From positions 66,681,374 to 66,745,373 of the forward strand of contig NC_087065.1 in the NCBI RefSeq assembly GCF_963678635.1: a stretch of 64,000 nt of DNA, in the 5' to 3' direction. Positions within the stretch are counted from its first letter, which is position 1, and each line of letters begins with the position of its first letter. The notes beneath the pieces are model-generated. The model did not search any database. It had not been told where the DNA came from and was given only the letters and a program-made list of their open reading frames with translations. This document shows positions 33,401 through 44,700 of this stretch, piece after piece. A program made the position numbers and the translations under genes. Source of the stretch: Symsagittifera roscoffensis. Lineage: Eukaryota; Xenacoelomorpha; Acoela; Convolutidae.

Positions 33401-35195
33401 TCTAATAGTTTCCTGATTTTTCTCTCCATAATTGAGTTATATTTTGAATTTTGATTGTTTATTTTTGAAGAATTTATAAACCAAAGTCAGCTTCAATAAT
33501 AGTCCCAACTAAATTTCCACTAAACTTAATTGATCTCCCGGAAATGCGATTCGTCGCTCTGTGATTGGTCCAATTTCCGCCGCATGAACGTTCGCCCTCT
33601 ACCGGTTGTTTTCTATTCGATATATTACAAACGCGTTTATTATTAGTAACTGATGGAGACACGAGTCCGCCGTTGGAGAAAGCTTCCTTTTCAAATCCGA
33701 GGGCGGATCTAATTCTACTAATTTTCGCCACTGTAAACATACTATCATAGTTGCTGACCGGTTTAGCGTCCAAGCTGGGGTGCCTCGATAGGTAATCGGC
33801 GAGTCCAATTTTTGCTTCGGGTTTGTGCTCGACTTGAAAATCGAACGGTATAAGACGATCTTACCATCTGGTTAATCTACTGAACATTGTTTTGTTCTTT
33901 TTGTTGTTCCAATTTAGCAATGATACAAGGGCCCTATGATCCGTAACAATTAAAAATTTTCTCCCCAACACATAGTTTCGAAAATATTTTGCCCCCCACA
34001 CAACTGCAAGCATTTCTAATTCATTCGTAGAGTACTTTTTCTCTGCCTCGTTTAAGTACCGCGATGCGAAGGATATCGGCCTCCAGCCGTCGGAATTTAA
34101 TTGCTCAAGAACCGCTCCGAGCCCGTTATGACTAGCGTCGCATACGTTTCTTGTGTCACGGTGTATATCAAAGTGCCGAAGTTCTACTATATTAGCGCCA
34201 CCTGCTTTTACAAATTCTCGAATGATATTTGACATTCACTATTCCAAATATATTCGTTTTTCTTGCTTAATAAAGGACGTAACGAGGCTGAGATTCCGCG
34301 AGTGCTGGAAGGTATTTGTGCAGGCTACGAATAGAACCCATTAAGGATTTTAGCTTCGACACCGTTTTTGGTGCTTTTAGCGATTCGATCGATTCCTTTT
34401 TTCGGATTAGCGGTGTGATTCCGGTACAAGTTATTTTATGCCCCAACCATTCACATTCTCTCCGCGCAAATTGGCATTTAGTAAGCTTAAGCGACATATT
34501 CTCGCGATCTAACTTCCGTAAGATTCTTTCGACCGCCGAGATATGCTCAATTTCAGTGCCTTTGGTGACCACCAAAATGTCGTCGATAAAAGCGTGCGCC
34601 TGTGGAAATTCCGAAAGGATCGTATCCATCACTCTTTGAAATTCCGCTGGCATGGTTGTAAGGCCGTAGAACCCCGTTTGAAAACGATACGTGACCGTTG
34701 ATTTTCCTCCCCCCAGCGAAAAACTGCATTGGACGCTCGTTTCCGGGCTAAGTGGTAATTTCCCGTACGCATACGTATACGTAAGGTCCATAGTAGAGAA
34801 ATATACATTTCCTGGTTTCCATTCGCTTACATTTCCTACCGTGTCCATGAGCTCTTCAATATTCGGCATTTGGTTTTCATTCTTGTGGACTTGCTTGTTC
34901 AACTCCCGGGATTCTAACGCTAATTTCACTGATCCGTCCTTTTTCACCTTTATTACAATCGGGGAAACAAAATACCTGTCCGAACATTCTTTCAGTTTTT
35001 CGATGTGCCCTTGCTGTAAAAGTTTATTAATTTCCTTATCGACCTTGTCCTGCAATGTGATGGGCACTCTTCGTCCTTTTTGTTGAATCGGCGTTAACGT
35101 TTCGAAAAAATCCGCATGTACCTTATAATTCTTAATTTTCCCGACTCTGTTTAAAAGGTTGTTAAATTGCTTACTGAAATAAATCTGCCAGGGGT
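33401..35195 (-). pseudogene. Reverse transcriptase and RNase H of G2-1
   Basis: RT frame 34267-35067: FVSPIVIKVKKDG, motif A STMDLTYTYAYGKL with a two-residue insertion, and FIDDILVVTKG with the catalytic Asp pair intact. RNase H at 33861-34235: [33 protein letters not shown], all catalytic positions present. The segments are in different frames near 34240. The 33474-33860 stretch ends RNase H (KIGLADYLSRHPSL) and leads to the integrase linker, which here has lost ~250 bp. Confidence 0.9.
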
Positions 35196-35830
35196 CTAAT
35201 GAGCCCTCCCCTTCTGTTGCTTCGGCCCCAGGTGCACCTCCTCTGGTGTCTTAGTCGAACGGCATAGCTCATTTTGGGCCTCTCCATTGTTCATGTTCAC
35301 AATGAACACATCCCGCAGAATTCTGTTCTCCAACGTTCCAAAATTACATTGGGCGGCCAGCCCGCTGAACACTGAGTGGAACTGCTCCAAGGATTCTCCT
35401 ATTTGTTGTTTCCGTGCCAATAATTGGAATGTTTCATAAGTTTCATTCCGTTCCTTCTTAAATTCCGTTTCGATGGTATAAAATACCCTAGTGTACCTTG
35501 TCGTAGATAGATCCAGGTGTGGTCTCCTCTTATGTAGCTCATCCTGTCCTTTCTCCCCCAGACACAAATGCAAGTTCGAGATGAGCGTTTGCTCCACACC
35601 AGACGATCTTTTCCGTCTACCTCCTCCGGTAGTGCTGTAACCTGCGCTGCGGTTAACGTACTGGCATAATAGAAGCTCTTCGGATTTAGGCTATGTTTGG
35701 CCACCATTCCCCATTGAAAACGATGAAACCAAAACTCCCATAGCATTGGTGGCTCTGCGAACGTCGAGGGCCAAAACGATGTAATCCCCAGTGGGTTTTT
35801 CCCCCCACTTTGGCCTGCTGACTGCGCCAT
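35196..35830 (-). pseudogene. Gag N-terminal part of G2-1
   Basis: The start codon is formed by the last base of the LTR and the first two of the primer-binding site (ATGGCGCAG at 35830 downward), reading MAQSAGQSGGKNPLGITS, then SFWPSTFAEPPMLWEFW. The capsid-like part continues in a second frame (35196-35597: SNLHLCLGEKGQDEL, LSTTRY, ETFQLLARKQQIGESLEQF). It is joined near 35215 to the region before RT, so knuckles and protease are deleted. Confidence 0.88.
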
Positions 35831-36047
35831 GTGAAAATACGGTTTCGATATTTTGAATTGTTTTAGTAATATAAGTAACCGTGTGATAGAAAGTTAGTCG
35901 GAGATAATAAATTGGCGGTCAACCGAAGGTGACAGACAAACTGCGAAGTTTAAATACTAGTTACCGCCAGACAGATAAATGAATTAAATAGCACAACTAG
36001 AAAGGGAACTGGAATTGAAACATGAACTAAATTTAGATACTATGACA
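35830..36047 (-). repeat. G2 LTR, right (5') LTR of G2-1
   Basis: 218 bp, TGTCATAG...TTTTCACA on the minus strand. On its right is CTAG at 36048-36051, the target site, and polymerase sequence continues. On its left, TGGCGCAGTCAGCAGG is the primer-binding site (minus strand). Confidence 0.92.
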
Positions 36048-36500
36048 CTAGTTTCAAGCAAGAAAATGGAACAGTTATAACTCCTCTCTACAACTTTTAT
36101 ATGGAATTGGATTGCAGTGCACCAAAATTTCCGTTTTGTTCAATATTCGCCTCGGAAACGGTTTAATAATTTCGTTCAGTCAGTGGTTGATGCTAGAAGA
36201 GAAGGAGATGAAAACCCTCTATCAGGAGTTGTAGCAGAAACAATGAAACTTTTGGGTAATTCATCGTATGGATATCAGATCATGGATAGATCCAGGCATA
36301 CAGTTACGAATTATCTGAACGATGAAAAAACACATAAAGCGACCAATGAGCCATTGTTTAAAAGATTAAATACAGTTGAAAAAGACTTGTATGAACTGGA
36401 GTTGTTTGAACGATCATTGAGCACCGAGAACCCATCATTGTTGGCTTTTTCATACTTCAGTATGCAAAGCTGAGAATGTTGGAACTCTACTAGAGTTTCT
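36048..36500 (+). pseudogene. Family B DNA polymerase, C-terminal part (locus copy 1)
   Basis: It continues the gene after the G2 insertion: FKQENGTVITPLYNFYMEL begins directly after CTAG, then the motif B strand MKLLGNSSYGYQIMDR (36244-36290, the Lys...Asn-Ser-x-Tyr-Gly helix of family B). 36117-36473 is open. It is interrupted at about 36500 by E1 env sequence before motif C, so the palm is incomplete. Confidence 0.85.
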
Positions 36501-36514
36501 TTGACAAGTTTCTT

Positions 36515-38300
36515 TGACTCTGACCAAATTAAACAAGGTAATTATAAATTTAGAAACATCCCCAACAAAAAGAATAAATTAACACGTTTGCAATTATACC
36601 CAGAAACAGAACTTGCTTGTCAATACAACAAAACACTTTACAAAACACAAAATTCAGATATTCTTGTCGAATACGAAAGTGGTTTCGACACGAGTACAGG
36701 AAAATTAATTATACACCAAATGGCTACATCCCACTCATATACAGATGAGATCTCATACGTCTCAGTAAAATTTCAAAAGAATGCAGGTGGAAAAGTAAAA
36801 CCACAAGATTGGAACAAACAACCCCTCAAACTGCAAAGCAGATACAAAAAATAAAGGATACCAAGAAATAATGTTTTCGTTTGGAAAGTACAACATGAAA
36901 AAGTACAACTTACAATTGATTTAAAAGATGACACAATACTTTAAAAGGGAATCAGACTCCCTTGCAAAAACGACCGGGGTTACTGCGACCCAACAATACG
37001 CACACAAGCAACCATTGTATGGCTTCCCCAAGAAATCTGTACAATTTTTCAAGTAGCAAAAATACACGCTAAAATGAAAAATTTTCACCAAAAACGTTTT
37101 ATTGAATCAATCCCGTTTGAAGACGTAAACCCTGACCAAATTAGACAAAGTAATTATATATTTATGAATATTCCTTTTATGAAGATTATGAAGATTATGA
37201 AGGAAACATTTTATGGTTTTACACTTGCACCAAAAAAGCATCACCTTCGTATGTTTTTGAAGGTAAACGATGTTATAAAAGAATCACATTATTCTACAAA
37301 AATAAGGTAGTTTTTTTTATACATTTTCACGCAAAACTTATTTTTGGGATACAGCAGTCCCATATGGATCAGAAATTAACACAATGTTGTACAATTAAAC
37401 CCCGACGAAGACAAATTCTGTCTACTCACACCATATCCAACATTAATGCAACCATTAAAAAAGTTTTCACCTGAAAGTATTAGAGCTATTGCCCGCAACG
37501 CGAATATCAATTTACAATCGATCGGCATATACTCCAACTCAGACATACAACACCATAATCGTATACAACAATTTCAAGAACTACTTACAAAAATGGACAC
37601 ATTACAACGACAATCAGTAGATCAGAATTTACCTAAACTTGCAGAAACAGCAGGATTTTTAGACATTTACGCACAATATTACAGCGGATATTTTAAAGAT
37701 ATTAAATGTTACTTTTATTTAAATGGCGAAAAATATCGACCACAGGATATATCACCAATCAATTATTTTAGTTTTGTAAATCTGAAAAACGAATTTTTTG
37801 CCTTTCTAGGATGGCCCTATTACATCTTAGAAAGATTGACTATAATATACGCAATGTTTAATTTTATCGGATTTCTTTTCTCTCTATTGAACGGAATCTA
37901 TAACACATGCGCAATACTTACACAAGTAAACCGACAAGCAAGAGTAGCACGTATACATTTTGCAGGATTTTTTGGATTTTTCTCTACATCAGTAAACGAA
38001 AAACTTTTAGATGCACAAATAAAAGAATATAAAACAAAATTATTAACTAAACCAAACACATATGACGAATCACAACACAATACAAACGCATCACCCACAG
38101 CACTACAAATACCAAGTTTACATCATAATCACCCATTATCGCTAGTACCACGAAATTTTGCACTCACAAATATTACAAGTTCAAGACCTAATTATATACA
38201 AAGCTCATTCCACCATATAGTAACACAACAATCCCAAAGCGACGATTTATATGAACAAATAATCGAACAGCCCCAAACCACAAATTTTCAATCTCATTAA
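36515..38300 (+). pseudogene. Envelope-like glycoprotein of E1 copy E
   Basis: 36501-36854 shows the end of one 621-bp unit (YPETELACQ, MATSHSYT) joined at QDWNKQP to the start of the next, so a tandem env unit existed here. Near 37160 a deletion joins to the region before the anchor. 37446-38300 is an open frame of 284 codons with SPESIRAIARNANIN, DIYAQYYSGYFKDIK, a hydrophobic segment of ~27 residues (RLTIIYAMFNFIGFLFSLLN) and the tail GFFGFFSTSVNEKLL. This is the best preserved transmembrane part in the window. Confidence 0.75.
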
Positions 38301-38451
38301 AATCATTTTTTTAGCCCACGATGAGCCGCCAAGTTGGATCACTTCACCGCTCAATTCCCCCCCCCCCGCCAATCTCCAAAACCCAATTCCCAACATTCCA
38401 ATTTTTGCTTTCCTGCCACCTGAACCGCCCCACACTAACACATCATCCGGC

Positions 38452-40074
38452 ATGGATTCTGATGCTAACTCAGACATCACATTTTTCCACACAATCTCCC
38501 ATTTCGACAATTCAGATTTAGAAACCCCTGACGAATTCGCAAATTCAGAACCCAGCCCTTCTACATTTTCTCAACCCCCCTTTCAATCCATCCACTCCCA
38601 AGCCAAAAGTGAATCCCCCGATACCCTATTTCTCAAGTTACACCAGTTATTCCCCTTTTACGAATGAACGCTCAATAAACAATTCCCCAGATGACACACA
38701 AATATCATACGAACTAAACAATCCAATAACACTACCACAACAATTACAGCACCCTCAAACCCTAACCATTCATCAATTAGCAACAACCATAACGTCATGA
38801 AACTCACGAAATCCCACACCTTCTTCAGATTACACCCCTTCTTTAGCCCAATTCTCAACTTCAACTCAATCATCATCTAGTACTAACCGTGCTCACAGAA
38901 CTTTCAAAAGAAAATTTTCCAATCATCCGTTTCCCTCCAAACCCGGAATAGCACGAGACTACATAAAACATCCTGGCCATACAAATACTACCAAATTTCT
39001 TCAATTAGTTTTACCATTCTTCCCTCAATATACATATACTCACTCCGACCCTAACACTGAACAACCCAACAATGTCGATGAGCTTGTATTAATCCCTACA
39101 CTCCATTAGGCATCATATTATCACTTCTCAAACCCACTTTGTTTACCACTCATTAGCACACCGCAAGAAATAGAATAAAATAAAGATGACCTTTTTGGAC
39201 TAACTACAACACTAACACCTCGACAATTAACACACGTAGGATACAAAAAGTTATTAAAAATATTTATCGCACCCCGAGCTAACAAATATTCCATTGAACA
39301 CTATGATCATAATATCATTCGACGTAACCAAGATCAATTCCTTGATGACGACCAGTTTGCTAACCCGCAACTAACCGAAAAGTTTTTCATCCGGACACGC
39401 TCAGTTCTATAGATAAAAAAAATGATCAGATCATTTCAGAAGGACTTTGTGATACTCAAGCTTATGAATCATTTCACGAAAAATTTGAAACCTTTTCAGT
39501 AACCTTTCACTTCCCTACACCCAAAGAACGTGATTTGCATTGTTCACACGACATCATCTTAAGAACTAAACAAACACATACTTACACTTACTATAAATTC
39601 ATACAGTATCACTTCGACTTACATACACCATCATAGATATAACTTTAATAACTCTAAATACACATCACCGTTTTTTCTTAATTTCACATATTGCATTAAA
39701 GATACTAATTTTCAAGGCATCCTCCGCAACTATGATCCTATCACCCAGATGTATATATTCTGTCCCCTAAACAAAACTTTCAATGTAGAAGAATCCCGAC
39801 CACTAATTTCCAGCACGAAAACATTCAACCTGTCGAAGTTTCAATTTTCGAATTTATACACAATACTGAAAATAATCACAAGCTTTTTAACTTAATCTAA
39901 AACACACCTTACGATTTTTTAATTGGCACTGAAAAACTAAAAACCATTAAAGCACTCTAATTACTTTGGCCACTACTTCAGACTAAAAACATCATTCACA
40001 TGTTAGCAAAGCTACTAATCACATCTGATGCCATCCACGATGTTTTCCCCCATAGATTCTTTCCCGATGATTAG
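38452..40074 (+). pseudogene. acc (long frame after env), E1 copy E
   Basis: ATG at 38452 (MDSDANSDITFFHTIS), a Ser/Thr/Pro/Gln-rich N-terminal part, then the basic stretch AHRTFKRKFSNHPF, FFPQYTYTHSDPN and later KERDLHCSHDI and LRNYDPITQMY-like marks, as in copy D. Stops at about 38800 and 39107 and several indels. An 11-C run just upstream (38357-38367) lies between env and acc. The two copies D and E agree through ~1.6 kb, which supports a real protein of unknown function. Confidence 0.6.
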
Positions 40075-40830
40075 TAATTATGAATTGAATTAATTAAAAA
40101 CTAACAAATTTGAATTATAACTAACCATTTTATATTAAATGTTCGTTCTTTTTCTTCAGCCTTCAGATCATGATCGTCTACAAACAGTAAAATAAAATAA
40201 AAATTTAAAAGTGTTTCATAATTTATAAACTTCTATTAACAAAAAGCACTGAATGATGCAATAAATTTTTATCCTCACAATAGTAAATCAATATCTAAAT
40301 TCTTTCCCTCAATGTAATAATTCTAAAATACAATGAACATAGATTAAAAATTTAAATCCCCACAGTGTAGTAAATTTAAAAGTTCCAGTAGTAATTCTAT
40401 ACAAATGAAAGCAGTACTAACATTTTGAAAGACAATTCTTTCTAATTTTCACTTGCACACAAATTCTATCCATACTCGCACTGCTCGCCCACGACGAATT
40501 GTTCAAAACAATGATTTTCAATTTTAACTTTCCTTAATACCAACTCAAACAAGTATTAAGAAGTTTCAAACTTTCTTTTAACCCGGTTAAAAGCAATTAT
40601 ATAATAATCCAAACTAACCAACGCAGCTGACCAAACACCATAAACCACAAACTAACAGCATGACTAAGAAAATAAAACCCACGGTACCCAAACCGAATTT
40701 AACCAGCTTAAGAACTGGATAATTTATTCTTTTGAAGACTATTGATAAATCTAAAAAAGAAATCTTAAAACACCAAAAAGTCGAAAGACAAACCCAAACC
40801 AAACAATTTGACTTCTGAGAAAAGAACACA
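40075..40830. other. Non-coding 3' region of E1 copy E
   Basis: Matches 29078-29800 closely but carries about 70 bp (near 40650-40720) absent there. The right side merges into the polymerase locus near 40830, beyond which the sequence also occurs at 46676. Nothing coding is seen, and an LTR end is not resolved. Confidence 0.5.
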
Positions 40831-40913
40831 ACCAAAACAACAAAAGGAAAAACCAGTAAAAACACTAAAGCAGACCTAATAATAATCCAAAGAAAAAGTT
40901 GAAAAATTTGATT

Positions 40914-43014
40914 TTGTGGAGTAATTTACTCAAAAACGCCAGAACACAAAATGGAGATTCAAGTTGGTTACTAATGTTACAATTTTTGCTGCTTTGCTGA
41001 AAAACTTCCAAATGGGATGTCAGGACTCTGTTTTACCCGAGTCCTTAAAACGACATACGCAAGTGAACTGTCTTTTATCTAACAAAAACAAGGACCATAC
41101 AAAGATCATTTGTGTCTTTTCCGTGCATTGGCTATGTACATGAAAGGACATAATGATCTCGACTCTCACACTTCCAGATAATTTACAGAATTTGTATCAA
41201 AGTCTGCTCCTAAAAATTTTCGTGGAGTTTCAGTAGAAGACTTACCTGTTGTCGAGGAAATTGTTCTAAGGAACATCTTTATATACGATTCCGATATCCA
41301 AGAAGGAGAAGATGTAGATGAGCTAGCTCAACAAAGTATTGGAAGATTTGATAAACAGTCAAGTTATTGCAATGTAACAACATATTTTTCAAACAAATGG
41401 TATACATCGTTTCTTTAAGGGCTTTCGATGCCCTAGCTGTGACATTTTCTCTAATAAATCCGACAATTTTAACAAACATCTTCTGAGATGCAAGGACCGA
41501 GTGAAACATTTTTACCCAAAGACCGTGTATGAGCCTCGAGAAACCTTGTTTCTGAGAAACAAGCTTTTCAATAATCTAGCATTTTTCGGTTTTGAGTCGA
41601 TTTGTGTTCCTACCGAGGAACTAAAAAAGACGAAAACTACTACCTGGATCGGAAAACATGTACTATTTTTAGTATCTATATCATCAAATCTGATTGATGA
41701 ATCCATTTTTTTGTACAACAAGGATCCACAGATTTTGATTATTGATTTTGTAACCAACCTCGAGCTGTTGGCTGAACAAAGTAAGCTAGAGATGAGAGAA
41801 AAAATTCAAGATATTGAAGTAGCTGTGAATGAAAGAATGAAAAAGATCTTTAATAAGCTGAACGAACGTGATGAAAGTTATTGAAGTAACAAATTTGAGT
41901 ACGAAGACGAGTGCATTGAAGATTCGGAAGAAGCAGATATGTCAACACAATTCTTGCAAATTCAGAAAAATCAAATCATTGATTTGAAACAACAATTGGA
42001 GAGATATGTAAACACATTACCTGTTTATGGGTTTAACAGCGGTAGATATGATTTGAAATTGATCAAGTCATACTTAATATCTTATTTAATTCGCGAGAAA
42101 AAAAAACAAGAATTTTCCGTCATCAAAAAAGCAAATAACTTGACATGACTGTTGGGCCTTCCATGGTTTTCACTCGAAAAGCTGTAGTTGATGAAACATT
42201 CATCAGAATTTTATCAATTGTTTGTAAATCGATCGTTGGAACCGTTCCAAGCCAGCTTTACCCTTTCTCAATGTCTCAAGATATGCCAACAGGACTGTTT
42301 ACGAGATGAGAGTTTGACACTGATCTGCAGAAACTCAAGGCTAGACATAATCGAACTTGCAACTTTGAGAATCTGGCCATGTCTTTTTATCAAGAAACAA
42401 GACCAAAGTGTAAAATTGAGAGCTTTTTTACATCTGGAACACAGAAAAAAAATCAACTGTTTTAATGTGGACGGTTACTGCGATCACTGTAAAACAGTGT
42501 TCGAAGCAATGGGATGCTACTACCACTTTTGTTCTTGTCAAGAAGCTTATCCCTCCTTAACAGATCCGAAAATTGAGCCAGGAAACAAGAGGAGAGAAAT
42601 GGATGATATGAGACGTGAATACATAAAAGAGAAAGGATACAAAGTTGAAGAAATAAGGGAGTGTGAGTGGTGGGAAAGTTTCAAAACCAATAACAAGATC
42701 TAAAATCACATCAACACCCACTTTCCCTGTAAAAGACCTCCTTTTATAGACTCTCTTTTGGCAAAAATAAAACATGAATCTATTTTTGGCTACGTTCAGT
42801 GCGATTTAGTTGTTCCAGATGAGCTGAAATTAAAATTTGCAGTTTTTCCTCCTATTTTCAAAATTCCTCCTATTTTAAAATTTGCAGTTTTTCCTCCTAT
42901 TTTCAAAATAATATTTTCAAAAAAGGTTGGAAGAATTGATATTGGAGACTACATGAAGAATTATTCAATCGAGAACGAAATGTTGAAATATCCTCAAAAA
43001 ATGCTGATATCTAG
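40914..43014 (+). pseudogene. Family B DNA polymerase, 5' two thirds (locus copy 2)
   Basis: The most informative copy. Zinc finger CPSC...HLLRC at 41429-41490. Exonuclease motif I reads FGFESI at 41585-41602, so the first catalytic Asp is Gly (copies 1 and 3 keep Asp). Motif II GFNSGRYDL at 42029-42055. Polymerase motif A near 42238-42273 reads GTVPSQLYPFSM, where family B has Asp at the Val position. An insert (42465-42700) has CDHCKTVFEAMGCYYHFCSC and GYKVEEIRECEWW, a Cys/His-rich, restriction-endonuclease-like block known from such polymerases. Between 42148 and 42150 a large internal part appears missing. It ends at G2 LTR after CTAG. Confidence 0.85.
42833..42910 (+). repeat. 45-bp in-frame duplication in the polymerase
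   Basis: AAATTTGCAGTTTTTCCTCC begins at 42833 and 42878 (period 45 = 15 codons) and gives KFAVFPPIF twice. The same duplication is at 48681-48760 in locus copy 3, so it predates the split of these two copies. Confidence 0.88.
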
Positions 43015-43232
43015 TGTAAAAATACGGTTTCGATAGTTTGAATTGTTTTAGTAAGATAATTAACCGTGTGATAGAAAGTTAGTCGGAGACAATAAATTGG
43101 CGGTCAACCGAAGGTGACAGACAAACTCCGAAGGTTAAAAACTAGTCAGCGCCAGACAGAAAAATGAATTAAATAGCACAACTAGAAATGGAACTGGAAT
43201 TGAAACATGCACCAAATTTAGTTACTATGACA
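43015..43232 (-). repeat. G2 LTR, left LTR of G2-2
   Basis: 218 bp directly after polymerase CTAG (43011-43014), ending CTATGACA on the plus strand, then polypurine tract and 3' UTR on the minus strand. It shares TGTAAAAATAC and TTAGTTAC with the left LTR of G2-3, and differs there from the right LTRs. Confidence 0.92.
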
Positions 43233-43560
43233 TTTCCCTCCTTGTAAAAATTAATGACTTTAATTAACGTATCCACTGCAATTCTGTTATCAAGAAATCA
43301 ATAAGGTTAATGATGAGTTTTAACTATCAATGTTGTCATCAACAAATCAATAAGGTTAATAACGGGTTTCAACTAAGTTTTAGCAATCCACTATGACAAC
43401 ATTTTAAAACATAAACTTTGAGTTTTTGCCGCTGCACGGCATGCCCTCTCCCTGGACCTGCTCATGTTATAAAGATTTGTAAGTTTTTTACTCATGTTTT
43501 CTACTCCTTTTTTTTCTTCATTTCGCTCCTGACTTATCCGCCTTTTGAATAGTATCAATC

Positions 43561-44700
43561 AAAACCGCCCCCATCTTCGTAACTGCTGTTCGTTTTCTGC
43601 CCAATCGTTTTGAACTGGTTTCGTCCAAGGAACTCGCCAAATCTTGGCTCGAATAGGAAACAAGTCGTTGTTTCCTACCACCTTTTTTTTACCCCGGTTG
43701 CTGGAATTTTTTCTGCCTCGCCCTCCACCTCCTGTGGTATATTTCCTTCGGTGTCTTTGTCTTCCTTCCTTCGGTTAGCTTCGATTTCTTGTTCGTGTGC
43801 CATCGTGTATTCTGATGCCGTTTCATAATTGCTAGGTCGAGTTGTGATAGTTTCTGGTTGTTCTTGGCCCTGTCCCCCACTAGACGTTCCTTGTCTCTCC
43901 CTTTCAGCATCTGCCCCCTTAGTTGTCGGATCAACAGCCCGTTTAGTTGAGATGAGCGGTAAATAGTCCTCTTCTTCTGATTCCGAATCCTCCGCATTTT
44001 CCAATTTTGGAATCTTGAGCGGTTTCCCATGGTGCGGTGAGAGGTTCCCATGGTGGGTTTTGAGCTGTTTTGTTGACTACTACTTGCTAGTAGCTTCCGT
44101 TTGAGGTCCCGCGGCGTTGGTGGTGCAGCGATTTGTCCCGGCGCCCGTTTTTTCCGAATTTTCGCCTTCTTGAGTGCTACTCCTGATTTTCTAAGCACAG
44201 CACCATTACTCATTTTAATAGTGTGATCACTTTGATTAACTATACTGGATTGTAGTGGTTTATACCTCTTCAAATTCAGCTCCCCGGTCTTCTGCATTAC
44301 GACTGCTGGCGGTCCTTCAGCCCGTTCATTCGGTGCCCGCACAATTCCAGGCTCATCATCCTGGTTAGCAGCTTGGTCCTCAGCCAGTTTCATTGAATGT
44401 CGCCTCTTTTTCCGGTCGTAATCTGAATCCGATCGGACTCCCCAGTTCGTATCAATTATCATCGGCATTGCTTGGGCGTTTGGGTCTTGTTCATCTAAAC
44501 AGGCAGATTTTGAACGTATTACATTTCTCCAATTTAGATTCCATAATGACGGCTTTTTGGTCAAGTTTCTGAGAACCGTGTTAGCTTCCCGACCGTGGTG
44601 CGCTTCAAACGGTGTTTTATTGAGGGTGGCGTTTTTGGCAAATCTTAAGGCACCGAGGGCTCTTTCAACCATCCGATCCAAAGGTTCCGGTTTATCCTCC
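43561..44700 (-). pseudogene. Charged pol tail and integrase end, G2-2
   Basis: A 382-codon frame (43689-44837) starts in the integrase core (MSKEVRSFCHKEGIEM, CVERTIGRIKK with the catalytic Glu) and continues into the tail: KRRHSMKLAEDQA, TIKMSNGAVLRKSGVAL, TPRDLKRKLLASSS and a basic end rich in Arg/Lys. The acidic version of the end (EDSESEEEDY) is in another frame (43675-44004). Its length beyond the core, ~260 residues, is more than the usual gypsy tail. Confidence 0.8.

Larger units (their letters stand above)
30998..36047 (-). mobile_element. G2-1: Ty3/gypsy element, minus strand
   Basis: Two LTRs (30998-31215 and 35830-36047) surround gag, RT, RNase H, integrase and a pol tail. It lacks the gag C-terminus with its zinc knuckles and the protease (deletion of ~0.9 kb at about 35215), and ~250 bp between RNase H and integrase. 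The right end touches the polymerase at the CTAG that flanks G2-3. Visibly richer in G+C than E1. Confidence 0.92.
36501..40830 (+). mobile_element. E1 copy E: env, acc and 3' region
   Basis: Starts within env at a TTTCTTTGACTCTGACC junction (polymerase TTTCTTTGAC is repeated there), carries most of env with a deletion near 37160, then acc and the non-coding region, ending before the second polymerase copy. It has the same composition as copy D and lies at the same place relative to the polymerase, so D and E come from one duplicated block. Confidence 0.85.

Noticed and set aside
34691-35086. Plus-strand open frames opposite G2 RT (also at 52267-52659)
   Set aside because: Antisense shadows of the RT frame, without domains.
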